Positions 5,434 to 5,826 of a DNA stretch of 5,826 nucleotides are shown here, in pieces. How positions within the stretch are numbered: position 1 is the stretch's first letter; every line of letters starts with the position of its first letter. The notes beneath the pieces are model-generated. The model ran no database searches. It saw nothing but the letters and a program-made list of their open reading frames with translations, and had not been told where the DNA came from. The stretch comes from Bacteroidota bacterium (GTDB lineage: Bacteria; Bacteroidota; Bacteroidia; Chitinophagales; Chitinophagaceae), in contig JAURLW010000025.1 of assembly GCA_030831005.1 (NCBI GenBank), positions 1 to 5,826 on the forward strand, in the 5' to 3' direction. Both the position numbers and the translations under genes were made by a program.

Positions 5434-5826
5434 ATGGCCAATAAAAATCGAAGTAATTCAAAACCTAATAAAGCAAAATCGAGGAAAGGAATGCGATTCC
5501 TTATTGTTATGGCTTTAACTGTTTTGGGGCTATTTTTTTTTCCTATAATAAAATCACCAAAGTCAACTTTAAAAATACTGCCCAATGCAGATTGGGAACA
5601 AGTAAAAGAACATATTCACACACAAGACCTACTTCGTTTTCCCCTTTTATTTGAATGGACCGCTGAGCTTACAGGATACCCGCAACATATACACCCAGGT
5701 AGCTACGCCGTAGATAATTGGATGGGCACTTTACCTTTATTAAAAGTACTTTTTTCGGGCCGACAAGAAACTATTTCTTTAGTAGTCAATAAATATAGAA
5801 CAGAGCATGAGTTTTTTGTATTTATA
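5434..5826 (+). CDS. mltG: Endolytic murein transglycosylase, MltG/YceG-like (5' part only)
   Basis: MltG is an inner-membrane lytic transglycosylase that cleaves nascent peptidoglycan strands and sets glycan length. The visible 131 residues run open to the window edge. A Lys/Arg/Asn-rich cytoplasmic tail (1-22) precedes one TM helix (about 21-39, containing L-G-L-F-F-F-P-I-I). The start of the periplasmic region carries family features: I-H-P-G-S-Y-A-V (86-93), L-L-K-V-L-F-S-G-R-Q (102-111) and V-N-K-Y-R-T (118-123), which precede the catalytic domain. The catalytic glutamate lies beyond the window. The start is uncertain: ATG 5434 gives the basic tail usual in the family but almost no leader, while ATG 5491 (codon 20) has a purine-rich GAGGAAAGGA directly upstream and would begin at the TM helix. 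I prefer 5434. It is separated from secG by a terminator, so it belongs to a new transcription unit. Confidence 0.85.
   Translation, partial: MANKNRSNSKPNKAKSRKGMRFLIVMALTVLGLFFFPIIKSPKSTLKILPNADWEQVKEHIHTQDLLRFPLLFEWTAELTGYPQHIHPGSYAVDNWMGTLPLLKVLFSGRQETISLVVNKYRTEHEFFVFI

Noticed and set aside
1..5826. Search for tRNA/rRNA genes, riboswitches, CRISPR arrays, insertion sequences, phage or defence genes
   Set aside because: Coding genes fill nearly the whole window. The only gaps over 50 nt are 907-1052 and 5373-5433, and neither contains a tRNA-like fold, regular direct repeats or transposon ends that I can see.

Overview
The window looks like a chromosomal segment of a low-GC Bacteroidota species, most likely from the Chitinophagales/Sphingobacteriales side, although that placement is inference. 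The evidence is a perfect TAnnTTTG-type promoter element ahead of the main operon, almost no Shine-Dalgarno sequences, an LptE lipoprotein beginning C-G-V-Y-S-F after its lipobox, a MiaB with the G-F-C-T-E-T-E-E-D-H signature I associate with Bacteroidota, a SecG with a Lys/Ala/Pro-rich tail, and a secreted PKD-domain protein.

Layout. Positions 1-906 (minus strand) hold the N-terminal 302 residues of a large secreted surface protein: signal peptide, MAM-like/jelly-roll module, then a PKD domain cut by the window edge. Positions 907-1052 are a divergent intergenic region with an imperfect inverted repeat, a strong TAnnTTTG element facing right, a weak one facing left, and a speculative sigma-54-like GG-N10-GC motif. 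Positions 1053-5372 carry five tightly packed plus-strand genes: miaB (tRNA methylthiotransferase), an orphan sigma-54 activator (AAA+ plus Fis-type HTH, no receiver domain), lptE (LPS export lipoprotein), an acidic TPR-like protein of unknown function, and secG (Sec translocon subunit). Gaps are 10, -4, 12 and 3 nt, so this is almost certainly one operon. A strong intrinsic terminator follows at 5391-5422. A second unit then starts with the 5' part of an mltG/yceG-like gene (endolytic murein transglycosylase), which runs off the right edge.

How the genes fit together. Four of the seven genes serve the cell envelope: LPS transport, protein export, peptidoglycan processing and a surface protein. 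MiaB tunes decoding through A37 of tRNAs. The sigma-54 activator sits in the middle with no visible sensory domain, and what it controls cannot be read from this window.

I found no mobile element, CRISPR array, RNA gene or defence cassette. Most of the window is ordinary core genome. The points most worth a second look are the orphan activator in this envelope operon, the promoter architecture ahead of miaB (which also bears on its start codon), and the mltG start, where a promoter-like element abuts the terminator and leaves almost no leader.
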